Position numbers and translations under genes: made by a program
From: an uncultured Bacteroidota bacterium
Lineage (GTDB): Bacteria; Bacteroidota; Bacteroidia; Chitinophagales; Chitinophagaceae
Direction of reading: 5' to 3'
NCBI GenBank assembly: GCA_946887345.1
Contig: CAMPKR010000070.1
Location: 1 to 9,713, forward strand
Length of the DNA: 9,713 nucleotides
In this document: in pieces, positions 1 through 6,812 of the stretch
Numbering within the stretch: position 1 is the first letter of the stretch
How the letters are laid out: every line of letters starts with the position of its first letter
The notes under the pieces: model-generated
Told to the model about the DNA's origin: nothing
Database searches by the model: none
What the model saw: only the letters and a program-made list of their open reading frames with translations

Positions 1-329
1 GACTTACACCGCCGGATGACAAAAGTGGAGTGCTGCAGGACGTGCACTGGTCGCACGGCAGCTTTGGATATTTTCCTACTTATTCCCTGGGCAGTTTTTA
101 CGCCGCACAGTTCTTTGAACAGGGGCAAAAGGAAGTGCCGGGACTTGCGGAAGGAATAGAGCAGGGCAATATGCAGCCATTACTGGAATGGTTGCGTGAA
201 AAAGTACATGTGCATGGAAGAAAATACAGGTCTCACGAACTCTGCAAACTGGTGACAGGCAGGGGACTAGACTTTTCATCCTTTATGCGCTATGCAGAAA
301 ACAAGTATTCAGGCATATATGCTTTATAG
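1..329 (+). CDS. Carboxypeptidase Taq family (M32) metallocarboxypeptidase, 3' end only
   Basis: This is the C-terminal 108 residues or so of an M32 zinc carboxypeptidase, an enzyme that removes C-terminal amino acids from peptides and is usually cytoplasmic. The reading frame is open from base 3 to the TAG at 327-329. The family motif GxxQDxHW is visible as GVLQDVHW near base 27, followed by the equally typical SHGSFGYFPTYSLG segment and a helical tail ending in YAENKYSGIYAL. The family is about 500 residues long, so some 400 residues lie upstream, including the HExxH zinc site, which cannot be checked here. A GTG at base 30 lies inside the conserved motif and is not a real start. The stop codon shares its last G with the GTG of the next gene, suggesting co-transcription. 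The family call is secure; activity is inferred. Confidence 0.93.
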   Translation, partial: LTPPDDKSGVLQDVHWSHGSFGYFPTYSLGSFYAAQFFEQGQKEVPGLAEGIEQGNMQPLLEWLREKVHVHGRKYRSHELCKLVTGRGLDFSSFMRYAENKYSGIYAL

Positions 330-823
330 TGTCAACCGCAATAAGAAGACATACTGAACCACTGGAGCCGACCGAGCTTTCTTTCCTTGTGGAAAAAGAA
401 CACAAGGATAAAAGAGTTTATTACAAAATTTTCCGGCTCCTGATGTTCGGAAGCTTTCTTTTTCCTTTCATCGGTTCCTGGTACCGCGCTTTTGAGGGCG
501 CACCAAATGCGTTTTCAGCAACGCGCTTTTTTGTGAGCACTGCCATCTTGCTCGGAGTGTCTACTACTGCCATGTGGCTTGCTTATCGCGTTAATCTTGG
601 CAAGGTACACGCCGACCTTCGTGACCGGACAAAAACCATAGAAACAGCGCACATCACACGCAAGCAGTACATGCACCGGAGCGACGCTTATTACTTCTAT
701 ATTGACTCTCCTAATAAGATGAGTATACAGGTGACCAATGAAGACTACCAGCGCCTGGATATGGGAGATGAGGTGAATATTGAATATTACACCCACTCCA
801 AGCTGTATATCGACTATTTCTAA
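329..823 (+). CDS. Two-helix membrane protein of unknown function
   Basis: I do not recognise a named family. The 164-residue product has a charged N-terminus (1-34), two hydrophobic stretches likely to span the inner membrane (about 35-52 and 67-88) and a soluble C-terminal part (about 100-164) rich in aromatic and beta-prone residues, including YYFYIDSP and the tail GDEVNIEYYTHSKLYIDYF, which could be a small beta-barrel-like fold. By the positive-inside rule both ends are probably cytoplasmic. The GTG at 329 overlaps the TAG of the M32 gene by one base and gives the longest sensible product. In-frame alternatives are GTG 389 and ATG 443, but ATG 443 would cut into the first helix. No Shine-Dalgarno is seen, as is usual in Bacteroidota. 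The overlap suggests one transcript with the M32 gene; no functional link is evident. Confidence 0.75.
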   Translation: MSTAIRRHTEPLEPTELSFLVEKEHKDKRVYYKIFRLLMFGSFLFPFIGSWYRAFEGAPNAFSATRFFVSTAILLGVSTTAMWLAYRVNLGKVHADLRDRTKTIETAHITRKQYMHRSDAYYFYIDSPNKMSIQVTNEDYQRLDMGDEVNIEYYTHSKLYIDYF

Positions 824-876
824 GTTCTCACCAGCACTTTTTTTCCTCTGCTGCAATTTATATATTGTACAACCGT

Positions 877-884
877 TTACTTTG
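877..884 (+). promoter_or_regulatory. Weak -7-like element before the M1 peptidase
   Basis: TTACTTTG matches the Bacteroidota -7 consensus TAnnTTTG except for T in place of the first A. It ends four bases before ATG 889, so a transcript from it would be leaderless or nearly so. There is no good TTTG at the expected upstream spacing; the nearest is TTTA at 857-860. This may be chance. Confidence 0.25.
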
Positions 885-888
885 TATC

Positions 889-3800
889 ATGAAGCAGATA
901 GCTGCCCTCTTTTTAGCATTTTTACCATTTTCTTGTTTTGGCCAGGCATATTGGCAACAGCAAGTCAATACCCGGATCGATGTCAGTCTTGATGACAAAG
1001 AGCATATCCTGAACGGCGAGATCACAATAGACTACACCAATAATTCTCCCGACACCCTGAACTATATCTACATCCATCTATGGCCCAATGCCTATATGCA
1101 CGACCGCACTGCGTTTGCCGGGCAAATGGCTGAAAACAAAGAAACAGAGTTTTACTTCTCTAAAGCATCAAAGCGTGGAAATATATCCGAGCTGGCTTTT
1201 GTTGTAGATGGTAAGTCTGTGGAATTTTATTCAGCTCAGAATATTCCGGATGTGGCCCGCATTGATCTGCCGCGTCCACTACCGCCTTCGGGTAAAACAA
1301 CTATTGGTACTCCTTTTAAAGTGAAGATACCCGAGGTCTTTTCCCGCCTTGGACATACCAGGCAAGCGTATTTTATTTCCCAGTGGTTTCCAAAGCCTGC
1401 GGTTTATGATAAAAAAGGCTGGCATCCTATGCCCTACCTCAACTACGGTGAGTTTTACAGCGAGATAGGTTCTTACGACGTGCGGATAACGCTCCCAAAG
1501 AACTACGTGGTAATGGCCACCGGCAATTGTCTTGATGCTTCGGAGAATGCGTGGCTGGACGAGCTATCTGCAAAGGCATTTCCTTCCGATACCCTATATA
1601 AAAAGAGCTGGCCCGAAAGCAGCACCGAAACCAAGACGCTCAATTTCCATGAAGACAATGTGCACGACTTCGCCTGGTTTGCTGACAAGCGCTGGGTAGT
1701 AAGGAAAGATACGGTCACTAGCCCAGGCAGCGGTGAGTTAGTAACCTGCTATGCCGCTTTCCTTCCTCAATCGCAGAAAAACTGGAACCGCGCTACCGAG
1801 TATCTTAGAAATACCATCAAATCATATGGCTCAGAGGTTGGAGCGTACCCGTACAAAACGATCAAGGCCGTGGAAGGCGATATGGATGCCGGTGGAGGCA
1901 TGGAGTATCCTACGGTAACCATTATCGATAAAAACATGGGCGCAGGGATATTGAAAACTGTCATCATACACGAAGCGGGTCACAACTGGTTCTACGGTAT
2001 ACTGGCCAGCAATGAGCGTGACCACGCCTGGATGGATGAGGGCCTCAATACTTTCTACGAAGAGAAGACAACTTCTTCCTACTACTGGAAATACGATACA
2101 TCATGGAAGAAGAAAGCTGATTCACTCGAAGCTAAAGCCGGCGGCAAATCCCAAGGTAAAACAAATATTGCCGGCCTGTATAAAAAGAGCGCCCAGGAAT
2201 CCCTGTTTTACTACCACGAAACCGGTGTTCATACCGATCAGGCACTGGAACAGACTTCTGCCAATTTCACAAGTATTAACTATGGTATTGATGTTTATTA
2301 CAAAACTGCCCTCATGCTGCGTTGGCTGGAACAGTATATGGGTGAAGATAATTTCCGGGAGGGCATGCACGACTATTACAACACCTGGAAACACAAACAC
2401 CCTTATCCCGAAGATTTCAGGGCCTCTATGGCGAAGCATACTACCAAAGACATTGGCTGGTTTTTTGACGGAGCCCTGAAGACCAACGAGCGCATTGATT
2501 ACAAAATAGAATCTGCCAATGCCTCACAAGTAACCGTAACCAACAAGTCAGGCTTCGCAGCTCCTGCATATGTTGTAGGCTATATTGGTGACAGCACAAT
2601 AGGCAGGGCATGGTCAGCACCCTTTGAAGGCACTACTACCATTCAGCTGCCGGATAGCATGAAGGAGTGGAAGAAGATCCGCATTGGTTATCATGTACCG
2701 GAAGGGAAAAGACAGAATAGTGTTTTACCGCGCGGAGGCATTGCATTGAGTCCGCTTGCCGGTTTAGGCTACGGTGAAAAAACAAAGATCTTTGTATTGC
2801 CGGCCCTCGGCTACAATTATTACGATGGTTTCGAACTAGGTCTTGTGTTTCATAATCTCACCATTCCTGAGAACAGGTTCCGTTATGTGCTGGCTCCTAT
2901 GTATGGCTTTGGTTCCGGCGCCGCCATCGGTGCAGGTTCTATAGGCTATAGCTGGTATCCTGAAAATTTGTTCAAAGAGATTCTCCTACAGGTAGACGGG
3001 AAGACCTTTCACTACGATAAAAGCGATCTCAATATCCCGGAACCCATCCACAGCAGGTATGTAAAAGTCGCACCTTCCCTCACTTTTAGATTTAATGAGC
3101 ACAATCTCCGCAGTCCTGTAACCCGCACACTTGCGTTAAAGGCCTATGGTATACAAGAGGATTACTTTACTTATAACACAGACCCCGCAGACAGCCTCAC
3201 AAAACCATCGATAGCTCAGCAGACAAAAACTTACGGATTGCTCCGTTATAAACACAGGAACGAACGCACCTTCAATCCATTCAGCTACCAGGCTGAGGCT
3301 CAATTCAACCAGGATTTCGTCAAGCTCTCGGCAGAAGGCAACCTCCGTATCGATTACTTCAAAAAAGGAAAGGCGCTCCGCATTCGTGGCTACCTCGGTA
3401 AGTTCATAGAATTGAACGCAGCACCTGATATCAGCCGCTATTATCTTAACTCTGTTTACACAGGCGATAAAGACTACCTCTACGATGGCACTTATTTCGG
3501 GCGCAACGAAAGGAATGGTGTTGCAGCCCATCAGATCGCTATGCTGGAAGGTGGCTTTAAAGTCCCCACGCCATTGTACATATCTCAATTGGGCCGGTCA
3601 GACAACTGGCTCTTTGCTGTCAATCTTTCTACCGATATACCGAAATTACCCCTGCGCCTCTTCCTTGATGTCGGCACATTTTCAAATGCCGCCAGGTTAA
3701 ACCCCAGCGGCCAGAAAATCCTCTACGATGCAGGCGTTGAAGTTCCATTGTTCTACGATGTAGTTTCCGTTTATTTTCCGGTAGTGTTAAGCAAAGACTT

Positions 3801-3924
3801 TAAGGACTACATGAAGAGCATGTACGGAAATAAGGTCTTCGCCAATAGTATCGTCTTCCGCCTCGATCTTAATAAGATCAACTGGATAAAAGCCACAGAC
3901 GCACTCAGATTCTTAGGTATATAA
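889..3924 (+). CDS. Secreted M1-family (gluzincin) metallopeptidase with C-terminal barrel-like domain
   Basis: The 1011-residue protein is probably a zinc aminopeptidase of family M1 acting outside the inner membrane. ATG 889 begins a clear signal peptide (MKQIAALFLAFLPFSCFGQA), so the in-frame TTG at 865 is rejected. An N-terminal beta-rich region of M1 type (about 25-250) precedes the catalytic domain. It carries GGMEYP at 336-341 (counterpart of the GxMEN exopeptidase motif, with Asn replaced by Tyr), HEAGH at 361-365, and the third zinc ligand E384 after exactly 18 residues. Y470 in YYKTALMLRW is the likely catalytic tyrosine. From about residue 616 to the end, alternating aromatic/polar strands (for example LPALGYNYYDGFELGLVF) resemble an outer-membrane beta-barrel rather than the helical domain of classical M1 enzymes. 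No T9SS tail is present. The peptidase call is strong. The barrel, and so surface or outer-membrane anchoring, is inferred from pattern alone. Confidence 0.9.
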   Translation: MKQIAALFLAFLPFSCFGQAYWQQQVNTRIDVSLDDKEHILNGEITIDYTNNSPDTLNYIYIHLWPNAYMHDRTAFAGQMAENKETEFYFSKASKRGNISELAFVVDGKSVEFYSAQNIPDVARIDLPRPLPPSGKTTIGTPFKVKIPEVFSRLGHTRQAYFISQWFPKPAVYDKKGWHPMPYLNYGEFYSEIGSYDVRITLPKNYVVMATGNCLDASENAWLDELSAKAFPSDTLYKKSWPESSTETKTLNFHEDNVHDFAWFADKRWVVRKDTVTSPGSGELVTCYAAFLPQSQKNWNRATEYLRNTIKSYGSEVGAYPYKTIKAVEGDMDAGGGMEYPTVTIIDKNMGAGILKTVIIHEAGHNWFYGILASNERDHAWMDEGLNTFYEEKTTSSYYWKYDTSWKKKADSLEAKAGGKSQGKTNIAGLYKKSAQESLFYYHETGVHTDQALEQTSANFTSINYGIDVYYKTALMLRWLEQYMGEDNFREGMHDYYNTWKHKHPYPEDFRASMAKHTTKDIGWFFDGALKTNERIDYKIESANASQVTVTNKSGFAAPAYVVGYIGDSTIGRAWSAPFEGTTTIQLPDSMKEWKKIRIGYHVPEGKRQNSVLPRGGIALSPLAGLGYGEKTKIFVLPALGYNYYDGFELGLVFHNLTIPENRFRYVLAPMYGFGSGAAIGAGSIGYSWYPENLFKEILLQVDGKTFHYDKSDLNIPEPIHSRYVKVAPSLTFRFNEHNLRSPVTRTLALKAYGIQEDYFTYNTDPADSLTKPSIAQQTKTYGLLRYKHRNERTFNPFSYQAEAQFNQDFVKLSAEGNLRIDYFKKGKALRIRGYLGKFIELNAAPDISRYYLNSVYTGDKDYLYDGTYFGRNERNGVAAHQIAMLEGGFKVPTPLYISQLGRSDNWLFAVNLSTDIPKLPLRLFLDVGTFSNAARLNPSGQKILYDAGVEVPLFYDVVSVYFPVVLSKDFKDYMKSMYGNKVFANSIVFRLDLNKINWIKATDALRFLGI

Positions 3925-3928
3925 ATAA

Positions 3929-3951
3929 AAAGGGACCAATATGGTCCCTTT
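3929..3951. terminator. Bidirectional terminator hairpin between convergent genes
   Basis: A perfect 10-bp stem, AAAGGGACCA at 3929-3938 with TGGTCCCTTT at 3942-3951, closes a three-base ATA loop five bases after the stop of the M1 peptidase gene. The arms end in A/T runs, so it can work both ways. The minus-strand reading is better supplied, with CCCTTTTTATTTAT after the stem, and would serve the small membrane-protein genes. The plus-strand U-tract is only three bases. Confidence 0.8.
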
Positions 3952-3960
3952 CCTGTTGAT

Positions 3961-3986
3961 GTGGGTGTAGCCCCTACCGCACCCAC
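3961..3986. other. GC-rich hairpin downstream of the convergent stop codons
   Basis: GTGGGTG (3961-3967) pairs perfectly with CACCCAC (3980-3986). An inner TAG/CTA pairing around a CCC loop extends the stem, with a small CCG bulge. It lies 12 bases beyond the stop of the 65-residue minus-strand gene and just before the A/T-flanked terminator hairpin. In the minus-strand RNA the two hairpins would be stacked in tandem, perhaps as a 3'-end stabiliser or auxiliary terminator. No U-run follows directly, so it is not called a terminator. Confidence 0.55.
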
Positions 3987-3998
3987 GCTTTCTTTGTT

Positions 3999-4196
3999 TT
4001 ATTCGTTGATCTTGGCTACCTGTTGGTACCTTGGTTTCGACTCGTTATGCATGCGCTCTTCCAGTTCCCGGGTCTTCATATCAAACCAAAACCATATAGA
4101 AATGATCAATACGGCCGAGGCCAACAGCAAGCCTATGATCGACAGGTGATACTTGTTGGCCGGCTTGGCAATAACTTTTGTCTTTTTCTTCTTCAT
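3999..4196 (-). CDS. Small single-pass membrane protein (65 aa), unknown function
   Basis: No family is recognised. The product has a very basic N-terminus (MKKKKTKVIAKPANKYH), one strongly hydrophobic helix at about 19-38 (IIGLLLASAVLIISIWFWF) and a charged tail (DMKTRELEERMHNES) that may form a short helix. The basic start predicts N-in, C-out topology. It is the second gene of a probable two-gene unit: its ATG lies 34 bases after the stop of another small membrane-protein gene, and no promoter is seen between them. Two hairpins follow its stop. Strong topology signals, the A-rich start context and the tidy position between promoter and terminator argue that it is real. The overlapping plus-strand open frames look like shadows because they have no such features. 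The size and layout recall divisome or envelope-complex accessory proteins, but this is only a resemblance. Confidence 0.72.
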   Translation of the reverse strand: MKKKKTKVIAKPANKYHLSIIGLLLASAVLIISIWFWFDMKTRELEERMHNESKPRYQQVAKINE

Positions 4197-4230
4197 AAGA
4201 AAACTTGTTTTTTACTGTTATGAAGGGATC

Positions 4231-4401
4231 CTATTGAAATGTATACCAGATATCGTTAGAGTAATCGCTGCGCTGTTCCAGCAGTTGTTGCTCCAGTTGC
4301 TCATTCTTTTTTTCGGCAGATACCATCATCGAAAACATGATAGCATTGCTGAATATGAGCAGCGCTACAAGCGCTATTTGAAACCAGTTGGTTGTTTTCA
4401 T
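4231..4401 (-). CDS. Very small single-pass membrane protein (56 aa), unknown function
   Basis: This short gene is easy to miss. From ATG 4401 to TAG 4231-4233 it encodes 56 residues: a short start (MKTTNWFQ), a hydrophobic helix at about 9-27 (IALVALLIFSNAIMFSMMV) and a glutamine/glutamate-rich tail (KKNEQLEQQLLEQRSDYSND) likely to form an amphipathic helix or short coiled coil, ending in IWYTFQ. Topology is probably N-in, C-out; a cleaved signal peptide is possible but there is no convincing cleavage site. A consensus Bacteroidota promoter lies directly upstream and a second mini membrane-protein gene follows 34 bases downstream, which supports real expression. I recognise no family. A coiled-coil tail next to a membrane helix suggests a partner-binding role, possibly with the neighbouring 65-residue protein, but nothing in the sequence proves it. 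Confidence 0.68.
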   Translation of the reverse strand: MKTTNWFQIALVALLIFSNAIMFSMMVSAEKKNEQLEQQLLEQRSDYSNDIWYTFQ

Positions 4402-4414
4402 TTTGTTCACAGCA

Positions 4415-4447
4415 CAAACATATCCTGCATACCCACCCTAAAACAAA
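4415..4447 (-). promoter_or_regulatory. Bacteroidota-type promoter for the two mini membrane proteins
   Basis: Read on the minus strand, TTTG (4447-4444) is followed after 21 bases by TATGTTTG (4422-4415), a full match to the TAnnTTTG -7 consensus of the phylum's housekeeping sigma factor. The element ends 13 bases before ATG 4401, so the leader would be only a few bases long. This is also evidence that the 56-residue gene is expressed. Confidence 0.7.
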
Positions 4448-4582
4448 TTTTTGGCGTTACACTTGCGTTTCAGGATATATACAATTACGTTTCACCATTG
4501 ATCATCAACGGTTTGCGTTTCTGCAGCCAATTGACAAAAGGAGAAAATTGAAGAAGAAAATTGTCGGAGATGATAAAAAAGA

Positions 4583-6250
4583 TCAGAGCTTATTAATAAG
4601 ATCTTCAATATCTCCTTCCTTAGCCAGCCCCAGTTTTTTACGGAGGCGGAACTTATAGATGCGGATAGTACTGGGTGACACCCCCAACATGGACGCCATT
4701 TCCCTTGAGGATAATTTCAATTTGGTAAGGGCTATGAATCTTATATCGGTCTGGCTCAGGTCGGGTAGCTTCCTTTTCAGGTTGCTAAGGAAGCCCTTGT
4801 GCACTTTGTCAAACAGCTTGCGGAATTCCTCCCATTGCTCATTGGTTAGCAGGCTGGCATTTTCCAGTTTGCTCAGGGCTTCGGCCTCGGCGGCTGCATC
4901 TGCCTCCCTTATTATTATTGCCGGGGCCTGTTCTTCTCCATTGGCGGCACGCTCCCTCGAGTTGATCAGTTTCGTGGTCACCGCATCCAGTTCGGCTGCC
5001 AGTTTTTTCTTCTGTAGTCGCTGACGGTTGATAAACAGCATCCCCAGCAGGGTTACCAGCACAATTACTATGATCAGCGAATTGCGGATAAGGAATTGCC
5101 TTTGTTTTTCCTGTGCCACATGCGATAGTTCCAGCTTGTGTTGCACATACTCTGCTTTTTCAGCCGCCCTCACCCTGTTTATTTCTGTTTGCTCGGCATG
5201 TGCCGAGTCTTTTGATACCAGGGCCGAGTCTGCATATTTATAGGCCATCAGCGTATTCCCCCTGGCAGCATAGAGCCTTGCCGTTACTGCATACAACCGC
5301 TGTGCAACTGCATATTCCGGCCAGAAAGCCCTCCCTTCGCGTATCGGTTCCAGTCTGTTCAGGCATTGTTCTGCAGCGCTTACTTCATTAAGGTCTAAAT
5401 AAATACCCGCAAGTCTGCAGGTCGCCATTACGGCATTTCGTTTTATGTTATAGGCCAGGCAGAGGCTCACGCTTTCCTCCATCCGTGCTATAGCTTGGGG
5501 GTAGTCCTTTTGCAGGTAGTGCAGCTCGCCTATATTACCGCTCAGTATACCTGTCCATACTACATCATTGTTTTTTGCTGCGGTCTCGTAGGCTTTCCCG
5601 AAATACAGCATCGCGCTGTCATATTTTTTCAATTCCTTATAGCTGAGACCTATAGTATTGTACAAGGTCAAACCGGAACCTAACCGGCCCTCCTTAGGTG
5701 TTCTCAGGACTTCATTCATATACCTGATGGCATTAGCATAGTCTTCGTAGCGGTAATAGGCCCCGGCCAGGTCATACAGGTAATCCGTTTTCGGGGGGAA
5801 CTCCTCTGCCGGAAAATCCTGGTATTCTTTATATGCCATCAGGAAATACTCAAAGGCATGGCTGTTACGGCGGCGCACATCCAGGTAGAATTTTCCCAGT
5901 AGTTGCAATATATCCGCTCGTACGAATTTATTGCTGCCGTACTCCTCCAGGAGGTCTCTCAGTTCCTTTTCCCTTGCTGCCGCATCTTCGCCATCTAGTC
6001 CTGCGCGCAACTCGTAAGCCGACAATCGAAGCATTGCTTCCAGTTCTTCATCTTTGCAATCCGCCGACCAGTCAACCATCTGCCTGGCAGCAGCCACTCG
6101 CTCTTTTTCACCGCCATCTTTTACTAATGCTCTTTCCAGCGAATCTATATAATGGAATTTATCACGGTAGGGTCGGTCGCGCAGGTGCACAGGCTGCGCA
6201 TACATGCCCGTACTAAATAAAAGAATGATAAGCCACAAAAAACGCAGCAT
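4583..6250 (-). CDS. Membrane-bound TPR sensor with C-terminal LuxR/sigma-4-like HTH
   Basis: This is probably a one-component transcription regulator of 555 residues. ATG 6250 begins a good signal peptide (MLRFLWLIILLFSTGMYA, then QP). The longer frame to TTG 6322 would start inside the rplS terminator and is rejected; ATG 6289 would bury the signal peptide. Residues about 30-340 form helical TPR-like repeats, predicted periplasmic. A membrane helix lies near 388-408 (LIIVIVLVTLLGMLFI), then a charged coiled-coil stretch. The end (495-555) is a DNA-binding helix-turn-helix with the order LSSREMASMLGVSPSTIR and RLRKKLGL, preceded by WEEFRKLFDKVHKGFLSNL, a combination typical of Bacteroidota TPR regulators. 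There is no receiver or kinase domain. Ligand and targets are unknown. It is separated from rplS by a terminator. A palindrome upstream may be its operator. Confidence 0.87.
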   Translation of the reverse strand: MLRFLWLIILLFSTGMYAQPVHLRDRPYRDKFHYIDSLERALVKDGGEKERVAAARQMVDWSADCKDEELEAMLRLSAYELRAGLDGEDAAAREKELRDLLEEYGSNKFVRADILQLLGKFYLDVRRRNSHAFEYFLMAYKEYQDFPAEEFPPKTDYLYDLAGAYYRYEDYANAIRYMNEVLRTPKEGRLGSGLTLYNTIGLSYKELKKYDSAMLYFGKAYETAAKNNDVVWTGILSGNIGELHYLQKDYPQAIARMEESVSLCLAYNIKRNAVMATCRLAGIYLDLNEVSAAEQCLNRLEPIREGRAFWPEYAVAQRLYAVTARLYAARGNTLMAYKYADSALVSKDSAHAEQTEINRVRAAEKAEYVQHKLELSHVAQEKQRQFLIRNSLIIVIVLVTLLGMLFINRQRLQKKKLAAELDAVTTKLINSRERAANGEEQAPAIIIREADAAAEAEALSKLENASLLTNEQWEEFRKLFDKVHKGFLSNLKRKLPDLSQTDIRFIALTKLKLSSREMASMLGVSPSTIRIYKFRLRKKLGLAKEGDIEDLINKL

Positions 6251-6264
6251 CCGAAAGTGTGTGA

Positions 6265-6277
6265 TTACGATTCGTAA
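6265..6277. promoter_or_regulatory. Perfect 13-bp palindrome upstream of the TPR/HTH gene
   Basis: TTACGA-T-TCGTAA is a perfect inverted repeat with a one-base centre, 14 bases upstream of ATG 6250 in the short gap between the rplS terminator and the regulator gene. The position fits an operator or autoregulatory site. The palindrome is seen directly; its role is inferred. If translation really began at 6289, the site would lie in coding sequence. Confidence 0.4.
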
Positions 6278-6320
6278 AATAGTAAACATCTGATGAATAT
6301 ACTTACCCTCACATGCGGCC

Positions 6321-6352
6321 AAAAAAAATCCCCGCCTTTAGAGGAGGGGATT
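6321..6352 (-). terminator. Intrinsic terminator of rplS
   Basis: On the minus strand, AATCCCC (6352-6346) pairs with GGGGATT (6333-6327). An inner AGG/CCT-type pairing extends the stem past one A/G mismatch, and the stem is followed by an unbroken run of eight T in the RNA sense (6328-6321). It starts about 25 bases after the rplS stop and separates that gene from the TPR/HTH regulator. Confidence 0.88.
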
Positions 6353-6376
6353 CTCTGTATAATATAAAGTATATTA

Positions 6377-6739
6377 TTATGCTTTTGAAGCTGCGTGCTT
6401 CTTTTCACGGATACGTGCAGATTTACCGCTACGCTCACGCAGGTAGAACAGCTTGGCACGGTTAACGCGACCAACCTTGTGCAAGATGATTGAATCGATG
6501 TTTGGAGAGAACAGCGGGAACAGGCGCTCAACACCTACACCGTCAGAGATCTTACGAACAGTGAATGTTTGAGTAGAACCCTGGCCCTGGCGCTTGATAA
6601 CATCGCCTTTGAACGACTGGATACGCTCTTTGTTACCTTCTACGATCTTATAGTTAACGGTTACGTTGTCACCGGCTTTAAATTTCGGAAATTCTTTCTT
6701 CCCTGTCAGTTGCTCGTGTACAAAAGCTACAGCGTTCAT
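6377..6739 (-). CDS. rplS: 50S ribosomal protein L19
   Basis: L19 is a large-subunit protein located at the 30S-50S interface, where it contributes to an intersubunit bridge. The 120-residue product is close to the usual length (about 115-120) and reads along the whole family: [20 protein letters not shown], then [55 protein letters not shown] and the basic [18 protein letters not shown] tail. ATG 6739 gives the typical N-terminus [11 protein letters not shown]. It lies 73 bases downstream of trmD, in the conserved rimM-trmD-rplS order, but has its own consensus promoter in that gap and a strong terminator after it, so it is probably made both from the operon and alone. No room exists for a structured leader if transcription starts at the promoter described. 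Confidence 0.98.
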   Translation of the reverse strand: MNAVAFVHEQLTGKKEFPKFKAGDNVTVNYKIVEGNKERIQSFKGDVIKRQGQGSTQTFTVRKISDGVGVERLFPLFSPNIDSIILHKVGRVNRAKLFYLRERSGKSARIREKKHAASKA

Positions 6740-6759
6740 TTTACTTAATTTTGGGACTG

Positions 6760-6790
6760 CAAAGTTAATGGATTAATTAGTTTCTGCAAA
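6760..6790 (-). promoter_or_regulatory. Consensus promoter of rplS
   Basis: On the minus strand, TTTG (6790-6787), a 19-base spacer and TAACTTTG (6767-6760), followed by C, match the Bacteroidota TTTG / TAnnTTTG pattern at both elements with ideal spacing. Transcription would start roughly 10-15 bases before ATG 6739. It sits in the 73-base gap after trmD. Confidence 0.82.
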
Positions 6791-6812
6791 AAAATATCCG
6801 TCTATCTTTCTG

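Noticed and set aside
823..845. Possible terminator after the two-helix membrane-protein gene
   Set aside because: AAGT/ACTT gives only four base pairs with a ten-base loop before the T-run; too weak to call.
865..888. TTG start for the M1 peptidase
   Set aside because: ATG 889 begins a standard signal peptide; the eight extra residues would spoil it.
2012..2479. 155-codon plus-strand open frame inside the M1 gene
   Set aside because: It lies in another frame of a gene with intact catalytic motifs and has no recognisable features; a shadow frame.
4493..4512. ACCATTGAT/ATCAACGGT hairpin after the regulator gene
   Set aside because: Interrupted stem with almost no loop and no U-tract on either strand.
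4153..4551. 132-codon plus-strand open frame
   Set aside because: It runs antisense through the two mini membrane-protein genes and their promoter; its hydrophobic look comes from the complement of helix codons.
6251..6322. N-terminal extension of the TPR/HTH gene to TTG 6322
   Set aside because: It would start inside the rplS terminator U-tract and hide a clear signal peptide that begins at ATG 6250.
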